A stretch of DNA of 57,612 nt from contig JBKOWZ010000038.1 of assembly GCA_046724665.1 (NCBI GenBank), forward strand, positions 1-57,612. The letters are read 5' to 3'. Below, in pieces: positions 1-8,676 of the stretch (its first letter is position 1; every line of letters starts with the position of its first letter). Source of the DNA: Actinocrinis sp046724665 (GTDB taxonomy: Bacteria > Actinomycetota > Actinomycetes > Streptomycetales > Catenulisporaceae). Both the position numbers and the translations under genes were made by a program. The notes beneath the pieces are model-generated. The model was not told the DNA's origin. It made no database searches and saw nothing but the letters and a program-made list of their open reading frames with translations.

Positions 1-3000
1 GCCGAAACCCGCAAGCTGGTCACCGCGACCATCGCGGGCGTGCTCGGGTCCAGCCCCGAGGACCTCGCCCTCGACGAGCCGCTGCCGGCCCTCGGGCTCG
101 ACTCGCTGATGGCGCTGGAGGCCAACGACCAGCTGACCCGCCAGCTGGCCGTCTCGCTGCCGCTGGTCGCCTTCATCGAGGGTTGCGACATCAACGGCCT
201 GACCGGTCTGGTGCTGGACGCGCTCGGCGAGCCGGCCGGCGAGGGCGCCGGGCAGGACGCCGGTCCGGGCGCCGCCGCGAGCCTGGAAACCGCCGCGGAC
301 GAGCCGCCGCGGATCGTGCCCGACCCGGACGCGCGGTTCGAGCCGTTCCCGCTGACCGACCTTCAGCAGGCTTACATGATCGGCCGCACGGACGCGTTCG
401 AGCTCGGGAACGTCTCCACCTACTTCTTCACCGAGGTAGACCTCGAAGGCGCCGACCTCGGCCTGTTGGAAGACAAGCTCAACATGCTGATCGCCCGGCA
501 CGACATGCTCAGGGCCGTGATGAACGGCGACAGCACCCAGCGCGTACTGCCCGAGGTGCCGCGTTACGAGATCCGCACCTACGACATGGCCGGACTCGAA
601 CCCGGCGCGCGCGAGCGGGAGCTGGCCGCCGTGCACGAGGAGATGCGCGACCAGGTCTTCGACCCGGGCCGCTGGCCGCTGTTCGACGTTCGCGCCAGCG
701 TCCTGGGCGGCGGGCGCATCCGTCTGCACGTCGGGCACGAGGCGCTGGTGAGCGACGCGTGGAGCGCATCAACGGTGTTCCGCGAGTGGGCGCAGGCGGT
801 GCGCGGCGGGGAACTGGACGCCGAGCCGGAGATCACCTTCCGCGACTACGTCACCACGGTCAAGGAGCTGGAGCAGGGCCCTGAGTACGCCGCCTCCCTC
901 GAGTACTGGCGCGGCCGGGTCGCCCAACTGCCGCCCGCGCCCGAGCTGCCACTGGCCCGCGACCCCGCCACCGTGCGCCGGCCGCACTTCGTGCACCGCT
1001 CGCACCGGCTCGGCCGCGAGGCCTGGGCGGCGTTCAAGGAGCACGCGAAGGCGGCCGGAGTCACCGCGTCGGCGGCGATCTGCGCCGCGTACACCGAGGT
1101 GATCGCGCAGTGGAGCAAGTCCCCCGACTTCACCCTGAACGTGCTGTTCTTCAACCGGATGCCGCTGCATCCGCAGGTGGACTCGGTCGTGGGCAACTTC
1201 AGCTCGACCATTCTGCTGGAGGTGCACGCGCGCGGCGGTACGCCGTTCAGCCGGCACGCCGTGAACGTGCAGCAGCAGCTGTGGCAGGACCTCGGGCACA
1301 GCCGGGTGAGCGGTGTCCGGGTGCTGCGGGAGGTGAACCAGCATCGCGGCGAGTCGGTGCGCGCGTCCGTGCCGGTCGTGTTCGCCAGCACGGTGAACTT
1401 CGGCGCCCGCGACTCGCGCACCGCGGGCGTCGGCCTGGTCCAGCATCTGCTGGCCCTCGGCGAGCGCGGCCGCGAGGTCTCCAGCGCCATCCGCACCCCG
1501 CAGGTCTTCCTGGACCACCAGGTGATCGAGGACAACGGCGAACTGATCGTCAACTGGGACGTGGTGGAGGAGCTCTTCCCGCCCGGCCTGATCGACGCGA
1601 TGCACGTCGCGTACGGCAATCTCCTCAACGAGCTGGCCGCCTCGCCGGCGGCCTGGGACGGCCCGGTCGCGCCGCTGCTGGGACAGCAGGACCTCGACAC
1701 GCGGCGCCGCGTCAACGCCACCTCAGGCCCGCGGCCCGAAGGGCTGTTGCACGCCGGGTTCATGGCCAACGCGGCCGCACGGCCCGAGCGGGTGGCCGTG
1801 ATCGCGCCCGATCGCAGCCTCACCTACGGCGAACTCGACGCGCTGTCGAATCGGATCGGGAACCGGCTGCTCGAACGCGGCACCAAGCCCGGCGAGCTCG
1901 TCGGCGTGGTGATGCACAAGGGCTGGGAGCAGGTAGCCGGGGCGCTCGGCATCCTCAAGGCGGGCGCCGTCTACGTGCCGATCGACGCCGCGGTTCCGGC
2001 CGAGCGGTTGCGCACGCTGTGCGAGACCTCCGGCATCACGCTGGCGCTCGCCCAACCCGGCGGGCCCGCGGACGAGTTCTGGCCCGAGGGCGTGGAACGG
2101 CTGGTGATCGATGACAAGACGCTCGCCGCGCTGTCCGACGCGCCGACGCCCCCATCCCCTGCGGACCCGGGCGACCTGGCGTACGTCATCTTCACCTCCG
2201 GCAGCACCGGAACCCCCAAGGGGGTGATGATCGAGCACCGGGCGGCCGGCAACACCATCGCAGATGTCAACGACCGGTTCGCCGTCACCGACCGGGATCG
2301 CGTGCTGGCCCTGTCGGCGTTCAACTTCGACCTGTCCGTCTACGACGTGTTCGGCATGCTCTCCGTCGGCGGCGCGATCGTGCTGCCCGAGCCGGACGCC
2401 GCGCACGAGCCGTCCCGGTGGGCCGAACTGGCCCACAGGCACGGCGTGACGATCTGGAACAGCGTCCCGGCCCTGATGGAGCTGTTCGCCCAGCATCTCG
2501 CCTCGCCGACGGCGCAGGCGCCGGACCGCGTCCGCGTCGTGATGATGAGCGGCGACTGGATCCCGGTGACCCTGCCGGATCTGATCCGGCGCGTGCTGCC
2601 CGACGCGGCGGTGTGGAGCCTGGGCGGCGCGACCGAGGCGTCGATCTGGTCGATCTGGTACCCGATCGAGAGTGTCGATCCGCAGTGGAAGAGCATCCCG
2701 TACGGCGTACCGATGCGTAATCAGCAGTTCCACGTGCTCGACGAACAGTTGCGCCCGCGCCCGGCCTGGGTTCCCGGCCAGCTCTACATCGGCGGGGACG
2801 GCCTGGCCCGCGGGTACCACGCCGACGCGGAGAAGACGCGCGCCTCTTTCGTCCGACACCCGGTCACCGGTGAGCGGCTCTACCGCACCGGCGACATGGG
2901 CAGGTACCGACCGGACGGGGTGATCGAGTTCCTCGGCCGCGAAGACAGCCAAGTCAAGGTGCAGGGATACCGCATCGAACTGGGCGAGATCGAGACGGCG

Positions 3001-4344
3001 ATCTCGCACTGCGACGGCGTGCGCGCCGCCGTGGTGCAGGCGCTCGGCGACCGACAGGGTCCCAAGCGGCTGGTCGCCTACGTCGTCTACCAGCCCGACG
3101 CCGACGCGGACACCGGCAAGCTCGAGTCGGCGCTGCGCGCCGTGCTGCCGGAGTACATGGTGCCGAGGCAGTTCGTACAGCTCGACGAGCTGCCGCTGAC
3201 CGCCAACGGCAAGGTGAATCGCGGCGCGCTGCCCGATCCGGCTCTCTCCCTCGGCGAGGCCGCCGGCCGGGCGCCCGAGGGCGAGACCGAGACCCGGCTG
3301 GCCGCGATCTGGTCCGAGTTCTTCGACCCGGCGCTGGTCACCGCGGACGCCGGCTTCTTCGCACTCGGCGGCGACTCGCTCACCGCGGTGCGGCTGATGG
3401 CCCGCATCGAGGCCGAGTGGGAGCGGGTGCTGCCGATGTCCCTGCTGTTCGCCCGGCCGACGATCGCCCAGCTGGCCGAGGCGCTGGCCGACCAGGGCGG
3501 CACGGACCGCCGCGAGGCCCTGGTGCCGGTGCGCACACAGGGCGCGCTGCCGCCGCTGTTCTTCGTGCACCCGGTCGGCGGCGACGTGCTCTGCTACGCG
3601 GAACTGGCCGCACGGGTCGGCGACGACCGCCCGTTCTACGCGTTGCAGACTCCTGACGGCCTGGACGCGCCGACGCTGACCGACCTGGCCGCCCACTACG
3701 TCGAGCAGGTCGTCTCGGCCAAGCCGGAGGGCCCCTGGCTGCTCGGCGGCTGGTCGATGGGCGGCGTGGTCGCGATCGAGATGTCCCGGCTGCTGGCCGC
3801 GTCGGGCCGGACCGCCGACCTGGTCGTCGCGGTGGACCTGCTCGAACCGCCGGGTCCGGCGGGCACCGTGCTGAGCGACGAGGACCTGCTCGACTGGTTC
3901 GCCCGCGACATGGCCGGGTTGTCCGGCAGCGACTGGACCCCGCCGCCGGCTGCGGGCAGCGCCGGGGACACCGGGGAGCAGGACGACGGCGAGCCGTCTT
4001 CGGCCCCGCATCCTGACCGCATCCAGGCCCTGCGCCGCTCCCTGGTGAGCGCCGGCGTGCTGCCGTCGGACATCGGCGCCGACGCCTTCCACCGGATCGT
4101 CGAGCGTTTCATGGCCAACTCGCGCCTGCTCGAGGCCCACCGGCCGGCCCCGTCCGGGGCGCGCACCCTGCTGCTGCGCGCGGCGGACGGCGGCGCGGAC
4201 GAGAAGACCGCCGCGGCCTGGACGCAGCTGCTGGGCGGCGAGAACGCGAGCGTCGAAGCCGTGCCCGGCAACCACTACTCCGTCATCGCGCCGCCCGTCG
4301 TGGACGCCGTCGCGGACGCGATCCGGCGAGCCCTGACCCCCTGA
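1..4344 (+). CDS. Hybrid PKS/NRPS terminal protein: ACP-Cy-A(Cys)-PCP-TE (5' end outside window)
   Basis: The reading frame is open from base 1, so the gene starts upstream; 1,447 residues are visible. In order: a PKS-type acyl carrier domain (GLDSL, Ser codon at 103); a heterocyclization domain starting near residue 116 (FPLTDLQQAY) whose DxxxxDxxS motif reads E247xxxxD252xxS255; an adenylation domain (about 575-1080, TSGSTG near 731); a peptidyl carrier (GGDS, Ser1126); and a type I thioesterase (GWSMGG Ser1252, GNH His1425). The ten specificity residues read D-L-Y-N-M-S-L-I-W-K, one change from the familiar cysteine code, so cysteine is the likely substrate. The module should condense cysteine onto an upstream polyketide acyl-ACP, cyclise it to a thiazoline, and release the chain. 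No oxidase domain interrupts the A domain. Tight spacing (48 bp) to the next gene suggests one transcript. Confidence 0.95.
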   Translation, partial: AETRKLVTATIAGVLGSSPEDLALDEPLPALGLDSLMALEANDQLTRQLAVSLPLVAFIEGCDINGLTGLVLDALGEPAGEGAGQDAGPGAAASLETAADEPPRIVPDPDARFEPFPLTDLQQAYMIGRTDAFELGNVSTYFFTEVDLEGADLGLLEDKLNMLIARHDMLRAVMNGDSTQRVLPEVPRYEIRTYDMAGLEPGARERELAAVHEEMRDQVFDPGRWPLFDVRASVLGGGRIRLHVGHEALVSDAWSASTVFREWAQAVRGGELDAEPEITFRDYVTTVKELEQGPEYAASLEYWRGRVAQLPPAPELPLARDPATVRRPHFVHRSHRLGREAWAAFKEHAKAAGVTASAAICAAYTEVIAQWSKSPDFTLNVLFFNRMPLHPQVDSVVGNFSSTILLEVHARGGTPFSRHAVNVQQQLWQDLGHSRVSGVRVLREVNQHRGESVRASVPVVFASTVNFGARDSRTAGVGLVQHLLALGERGREVSSAIRTPQVFLDHQVIEDNGELIVNWDVVEELFPPGLIDAMHVAYGNLLNELAASPAAWDGPVAPLLGQQDLDTRRRVNATSGPRPEGLLHAGFMANAAARPERVAVIAPDRSLTYGELDALSNRIGNRLLERGTKPGELVGVVMHKGWEQVAGALGILKAGAVYVPIDAAVPAERLRTLCETSGITLALAQPGGPADEFWPEGVERLVIDDKTLAALSDAPTPPSPADPGDLAYVIFTSGSTGTPKGVMIEHRAAGNTIADVNDRFAVTDRDRVLALSAFNFDLSVYDVFGMLSVGGAIVLPEPDAAHEPSRWAELAHRHGVTIWNSVPALMELFAQHLASPTAQAPDRVRVVMMSGDWIPVTLPDLIRRVLPDAAVWSLGGATEASIWSIWYPIESVDPQWKSIPYGVPMRNQQFHVLDEQLRPRPAWVPGQLYIGGDGLARGYHADAEKTRASFVRHPVTGERLYRTGDMGRYRPDGVIEFLGREDSQVKVQGYRIELGEIETAISHCDGVRAAVVQALGDRQGPKRLVAYVVYQPDADADTGKLESALRAVLPEYMVPRQFVQLDELPLTANGKVNRGALPDPALSLGEAAGRAPEGETETRLAAIWSEFFDPALVTADAGFFALGGDSLTAVRLMARIEAEWERVLPMSLLFARPTIAQLAEALADQGGTDRREALVPVRTQGALPPLFFVHPVGGDVLCYAELAARVGDDRPFYALQTPDGLDAPTLTDLAAHYVEQVVSAKPEGPWLLGGWSMGGVVAIEMSRLLAASGRTADLVVAVDLLEPPGPAGTVLSDEDLLDWFARDMAGLSGSDWTPPPAAGSAGDTGEQDDGEPSSAPHPDRIQALRRSLVSAGVLPSDIGADAFHRIVERFMANSRLLEAHRPAPSGARTLLLRAADGGADEKTAAAWTQLLGGENASVEAVPGNHYSVIAPPVVDAVADAIRRALTP

Positions 4345-4392
4345 CCGAGGCGGCGAGCGAGCCCGCCGACGCAAGACGAGAGGACACCAACC

Positions 4393-5520
4393 ATGCGGTT
4401 CGGAGCGTTTCTGCCTCCCTTCCACCGGCTCGGCCAGGACCCGACCGGGAACTTCCAACACGACCTGGAGCTGATCACCCGCCTGGACGAGCTGGGCATC
4501 GACGAGGCCTGGATCGGCGAGCACCACTCCGGCGGCTGGTCCACCATCGCCTCGCCGGAGCTCATGCTGGCCGCCGCGGCCGAGCGCACCCGGCGTATCC
4601 GGTTGGGCACCGGCGTCGTCAGCCTGCCCTACCACCATCCGCTCACCGCGGCCGACCGGATGGTCCAGCTCGACCATATGACCCGCGGCCGGACCATGTT
4701 CGGCATGGGAGCCGGGGTGCACGCCGCAGACGCGTACATGATGGGCATCGCCGCCAGCGACCAGCGGCGGATGATGGCCGAGTCACTGGACGCGATCCAC
4801 CATCTGGTCACCAGCACCGAGCCGCTGAGCCAGAAGACCGACTGGTTCGAGCTACGCGAGGCACGGCTACAGCTGCGGCCCTACACTCGGCCCTGCTTCG
4901 ACATGTTCGTGGCGGGCACCGGCACCGAGCGCAGCATGCGGCTGGCCGGCAAGTACGGCATCAACCCGCTGACTTTCGCCGGGCTGGCCGGGCGGGAGGC
5001 CCCGTCGCTGAGCAGGCTGTGGGAGGCCGCCGAGGACGAGGCCGCGAAGAACGGCACCACGGTGGACCGCAGCAAGTGGCGCGTGGCGATCTGCACCCAT
5101 GTCGCGGAGACCCGCGAAGAGGCGTACCGGCAGGTGCGCGAGGGGGCGGTCCACTGGTTCCGCAGCTACGTCAAGGGCACCCTCGGCGCCGTGGGCGACC
5201 TGCCGGAAGGCCGCGAGGTAGAGCACATGGTCGAGACGCACACCGCGATCATCGGTTCTCCGCAGGACGTCATCGAGGCGATCGAGTACATGACCGAGCA
5301 GAGCGGCGGCATCGGCAGCCTGCTGATGACCGTGCAGAACTGGGCCAGCCGCCGGCACACCATCGAGAGCTTCGAACTGTTCGCCTCGGAGGTCATGCCG
5401 CACTTCACCGGCTCGGCGCAGGGCCTGCGCGATTCGCAGGCCTGGGATGAGTCGCACCGCGACGACTTCTCCGCGCAGGTCCGCGAGGCGGCCGCGGCCG
5501 CCGCGAGCGGCACGGTGTGA
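4393..5520 (+). CDS. LLM-class (luciferase-like) flavin-dependent monooxygenase
   Basis: This 375-residue protein opens with MRFGAFLPPFHRLGQDP and carries the conserved DEAWIGEHH and RIRLGTGV segments of bacterial luciferase-like TIM-barrel enzymes. These use reduced FMN or F420 and oxygen to oxidise a substrate. Its length matches the family. A GAGAGGA ribosome site lies about 9 bp before the ATG, and the gene starts 48 bp after the NRPS stop, so it is probably co-transcribed and acts as a tailoring enzyme for the cluster. A flavin reductase further along (17,356) could supply reduced flavin if FMN is used; that link is inference. The substrate cannot be read from sequence. Confidence 0.9.
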   Translation: MRFGAFLPPFHRLGQDPTGNFQHDLELITRLDELGIDEAWIGEHHSGGWSTIASPELMLAAAAERTRRIRLGTGVVSLPYHHPLTAADRMVQLDHMTRGRTMFGMGAGVHAADAYMMGIAASDQRRMMAESLDAIHHLVTSTEPLSQKTDWFELREARLQLRPYTRPCFDMFVAGTGTERSMRLAGKYGINPLTFAGLAGREAPSLSRLWEAAEDEAAKNGTTVDRSKWRVAICTHVAETREEAYRQVREGAVHWFRSYVKGTLGAVGDLPEGREVEHMVETHTAIIGSPQDVIEAIEYMTEQSGGIGSLLMTVQNWASRRHTIESFELFASEVMPHFTGSAQGLRDSQAWDESHRDDFSAQVREAAAAAASGTV

Positions 5521-5979
5521 CGAGGCCGTGCCGGACGCGGCCGGCAGCGGACGGCCGAACGAGAACGAACCGACCGAGCAGACGATCCGCACCGCGGGCA
5601 CAGAACGCCTCCCGGTGAGGGATCTGCTGCGACGTCAGACAAGCGGAACCCCGGCGACCGCGGCGCCGGGGACCTCTTCGAAGCCGCCTCGCCGGTGGCG
5701 GCGCCGCTGATCGTCGTCACCGGGGACGTCGAAGGCCTGCTCTGGGACTTCACCGCCTCGTGCGTGACTCGGCCTCGCTCGACCTCGCGCCGGCGCCGGT
5801 GCGAGTCCCGCTCACCTCGAACTGCCACGTCGTGCTGACAAGGCGGAAGGATTCACCGCCGAATTCCCCTCCTGGCGGCACCACGCGCCGGCCCGGATCT
5901 GCGCCATCCGGGAAAGCAACGCCGCAATGCGCCAACCAGGCTCGTAGTCAGCTGAACATGGATAACTAAGGGGTATTCC
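5521..5979. other. Intergenic region, 459 bp, no convincing gene
   Basis: Only short frames without recognisable families are present. The stretch holds one perfect GC hairpin (5,649-5,671). At its 3' end an AAGGGG ribosome site sits just before the GTG of the methyltransferase gene. A promoter for that gene may lie here, but I see no clear -35/-10 pair. Confidence 0.5.
5649..5671 (+). terminator. Candidate hairpin terminator after the monooxygenase
   Basis: CCCCGGCG and CGCCGGGG form a perfect 8-bp stem around a 7-base loop, 129 bp after the monooxygenase stop. There is no T tract, as is common in high-GC actinomycetes. If functional it would separate the NRPS/monooxygenase transcript from the next gene. 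Confidence 0.4.
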
Positions 5980-8634
5980 GTGCTTTCTGAGACGACAATG
6001 ACCGCCGCGTTCCCATCGGCAGGCAGTAAAACAGCCGCGGATGACAGGGCTTATGCCCGCCGCCGCAATTTCCTCCATCAAGACGGCGTGGTCATCGCCT
6101 CGATAATCCGCGCGCTCGACTCGCTCGGTGTGCTGGAGGCCGGCCCTGGCAGACAATGCGGCCTTCCCGAGACCGGTTACCTGGGAGTGGTTCGGCGCTG
6201 TCTCGCGAGCGTCGGCTGGTTCGACTGTGACGCCGAGCCGGCCGTGTGGACGCCGTCCGGGCGGGCGGCTCGGCGCCACCGCGATCACCTCGTACAGGCG
6301 GGCCAACTCCTCGCCCGGTTCGCCGGCGGCGCACCCGGCTCGTGGAAGGCCCCATGGGATGCCGAGACCTCAGGCGCTTTCTCGGCAGCGGTCAAGCGTT
6401 TCGAGGAATGGCACGCAGCCGCCGAGCCGGACGAACCCGTAGCCGCCCTCCTGGAAGGGGCCCTGCTGCTGCCGGCGATGTTGGCACTTCGCGCTGCCGA
6501 AGGCGGCGACCTTCCGCAGGAGGTCGAGCGTCTGCTGGCCCTGCTCGGCTGGATCGACGACGAATTGCGCTGGACGCCCAGGGGCCGGGCCTTCCTGGAT
6601 TTCAGCGATCACTTCGCCCTGGCGGGCTCCTATCTTCCCCTGCTCGGCCGCCTGGAAGACCTGCTGCTCGGCGAACTCGTGGTGAGCCCCGGCAGCGACG
6701 AGCGGCATCGCGAGCGCGCGCTCGACATGGAGAGCGGCTCGGCTCTCGAGCGGCGTTACTTTCCCGATGCGGACCCGATCTTCCGAGAGATCGTCACATA
6801 CGGCCCGCAGGTGGCGTTCATCGCCGACCTGGGATGCGGCGACGGCAGTTGGCTCGTCCACCTGCATCACATGTTCGGAGACAGCGTCCGTTACGTCGGA
6901 ATCGACGCCAACCCGGTTGCTCTTGACGCTGCACGGCGGAACCTGCGGGCTGCCGGGGTGCGCGATCCGCTGCTCTTGCTGGGTGACGTCGCGTCGCCAA
7001 TGGAATTGCGGGCGCAACTGGCCGAGCACGGCTTGTCGATCGAGGATGGCCTGCACATCCGCTCGTTCGCCGATCACGGCCGGGCTTACCGCGGCGGATC
7101 GCCGTCCGATTTCCCCAGCTCGGCGTCCGGCGCGTATGTGGCGGCCGACGGCACGCCGGTGTCGGCCGCTGCGGTCGAGGCGGATCTCGTGGCGCACCTT
7201 GAGCGCTGGAAGCCGTATATCGGCAAGCACGGCATGGTGCTTCTCGAGGCGCACTGCGTGCCTCCGCAGGTCGCGTCCCAGCACCTCGGCACGCTGTACT
7301 CAGTGGCCTTCGACGCCTACCGCGGCCTGTCCCACCAGTATCCGGTCGAGTATTCGACGTTCATGGACTGCTGCCGCAGAGCCGGCCTGGCCGCGGTCAG
7401 CCATCTTGAACGCCGTCATCCGGCCACCCGCCCTTTTGTCGCGGTTTCGGTCAACCGATTCGTGCGTGCCCGGTCCAATCCCCTGGAAGCCGTCCAGCCG
7501 CGCGGCCGAAACGGGCAGGCCCGAGCGACTGCGGCCACGGGACAGGACCCGGCGACGACCGTGTCGGCGGGCGACTGGCGCCCGGAACCGGACTGCGACT
7601 TGGACGACGGCCGCGGCCTGCACGAACTGCTCTATTTCGACGGCGACCTGTCCCAGCCGCGCAGGTGGTCCATCGGGGCGACCGCAGTCGTGGTCCGCGA
7701 AGTCATGGCCGCGGTCACCGCGCGCGCCGAGCGGGCCCGCAAGGGCGAGGTCATCCGGGTTCTGGATTACGGGGCGGGTACCGGCCTGGCATCGATCGAA
7801 CTGTCCAAGATCTGCATCGCGCACGATCTTCCGGAACGGCTCGCCGATCGCGGCATAGGCTTCGAGCTGCACCTGGTCGATTTGCCGACCGGATGGTTCG
7901 CGCAGGGCTACGAACTGCTCAAGGACGTCCCCTGGGCCAGGTTCCATTCGCTGCGAGGAGACGATCGGCCGTTTCGTGATCTTCTCGAGGTCACCGAAGG
8001 CGTCCGCGTTGACGTGGTGATGGCCAACATGGTGTTCCACCTGCTTCGGGAAGGCGCGATGCGGCGTGCCGCGGCCTCCATCGCGGCCGTGCTGGCGCCC
8101 GGCGGAAAACTGGTGTTCAACGCGCCCGACCTGGGACCCGCAGGCGCGGGCTCCGTGCTCTTCCACGACCCGAACCGCCTACTCAGGCGGCACTGGCTGA
8201 ATGCGCTGCACGCGGCGGACCCGGCCGACTGCCCCGCGCCGCTGCGCGAGGCCGTCGCCCACGCGCGTTCCGTCCGAGTACCGGACGCCCAGGAGCGCGC
8301 GGATCGCCGGATCCTGCGCACACCGCAGTCCATCGACAGTGTTGTCGCAGCGCTCGAACACTTCATGACCGGCACGACGACCCGTCAGACCTTCGAGCTG
8401 CTGGGCGAGGAAAACCTCGCGACCGCGCTCGTCCCGTCGAATCAGGCGGAATATCTCGCCGAGATCGCCGACCGGGCGATTCGGGAGAGAGTCATTCGCC
8501 ACATCATGAGCGAATACGTCTTCCCGGAACTCTCCAGAGGGCCGGCCGGCACCGGTCTCGGCTACAACATCGAGTGGAAGTTCGGTGTCTTCCAGCGCCC
8601 CGCGGATTCTCCCTTTCCGACCGCTGTCGAATAG
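5980..8634 (+). CDS. Tandem-domain SAM-dependent methyltransferase
   Basis: This 884-residue protein has two class I methyltransferase domains. The first glycine motif is ADLGCGDGSW at residues 282-291, followed by an acidic-loop motif (GIDANP). The second is VLDYGAGTG at 594-602. About 270 helical N-terminal residues come first. The first domain contains HIRSFADH (His359) followed by a segment ending LLEAH. From memory this resembles the metal-dependent MT1 domains of polyketide loading systems such as AprA of the apratoxin pathway, which methylate an acyl chain on a carrier protein; that match should be tested. The start is GTG 5,980, preceded by AAGGGG; ATG 5,998 is an in-frame alternative. 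In this cluster it may build a branched starter unit or methylate the chain. The gene ends 42 bp before the carboxylase start. Confidence 0.85.
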   Translation: MLSETTMTAAFPSAGSKTAADDRAYARRRNFLHQDGVVIASIIRALDSLGVLEAGPGRQCGLPETGYLGVVRRCLASVGWFDCDAEPAVWTPSGRAARRHRDHLVQAGQLLARFAGGAPGSWKAPWDAETSGAFSAAVKRFEEWHAAAEPDEPVAALLEGALLLPAMLALRAAEGGDLPQEVERLLALLGWIDDELRWTPRGRAFLDFSDHFALAGSYLPLLGRLEDLLLGELVVSPGSDERHRERALDMESGSALERRYFPDADPIFREIVTYGPQVAFIADLGCGDGSWLVHLHHMFGDSVRYVGIDANPVALDAARRNLRAAGVRDPLLLLGDVASPMELRAQLAEHGLSIEDGLHIRSFADHGRAYRGGSPSDFPSSASGAYVAADGTPVSAAAVEADLVAHLERWKPYIGKHGMVLLEAHCVPPQVASQHLGTLYSVAFDAYRGLSHQYPVEYSTFMDCCRRAGLAAVSHLERRHPATRPFVAVSVNRFVRARSNPLEAVQPRGRNGQARATAATGQDPATTVSAGDWRPEPDCDLDDGRGLHELLYFDGDLSQPRRWSIGATAVVVREVMAAVTARAERARKGEVIRVLDYGAGTGLASIELSKICIAHDLPERLADRGIGFELHLVDLPTGWFAQGYELLKDVPWARFHSLRGDDRPFRDLLEVTEGVRVDVVMANMVFHLLREGAMRRAAASIAAVLAPGGKLVFNAPDLGPAGAGSVLFHDPNRLLRRHWLNALHAADPADCPAPLREAVAHARSVRVPDAQERADRRILRTPQSIDSVVAALEHFMTGTTTRQTFELLGEENLATALVPSNQAEYLAEIADRAIRERVIRHIMSEYVFPELSRGPAGTGLGYNIEWKFGVFQRPADSPFPTAVE

Positions 8635-8676
8635 CGGTTCCGGTGCCGCATGAGTATTCGGAAGGAGGCCAGGCCG

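Noticed and set aside
1723..4722. 999-codon open frame on the minus strand
   Set aside because: It mirrors the NRPS gene; the translation is His/Gly/Arg-rich without any family and is explained by the GC bias of the opposite strand.
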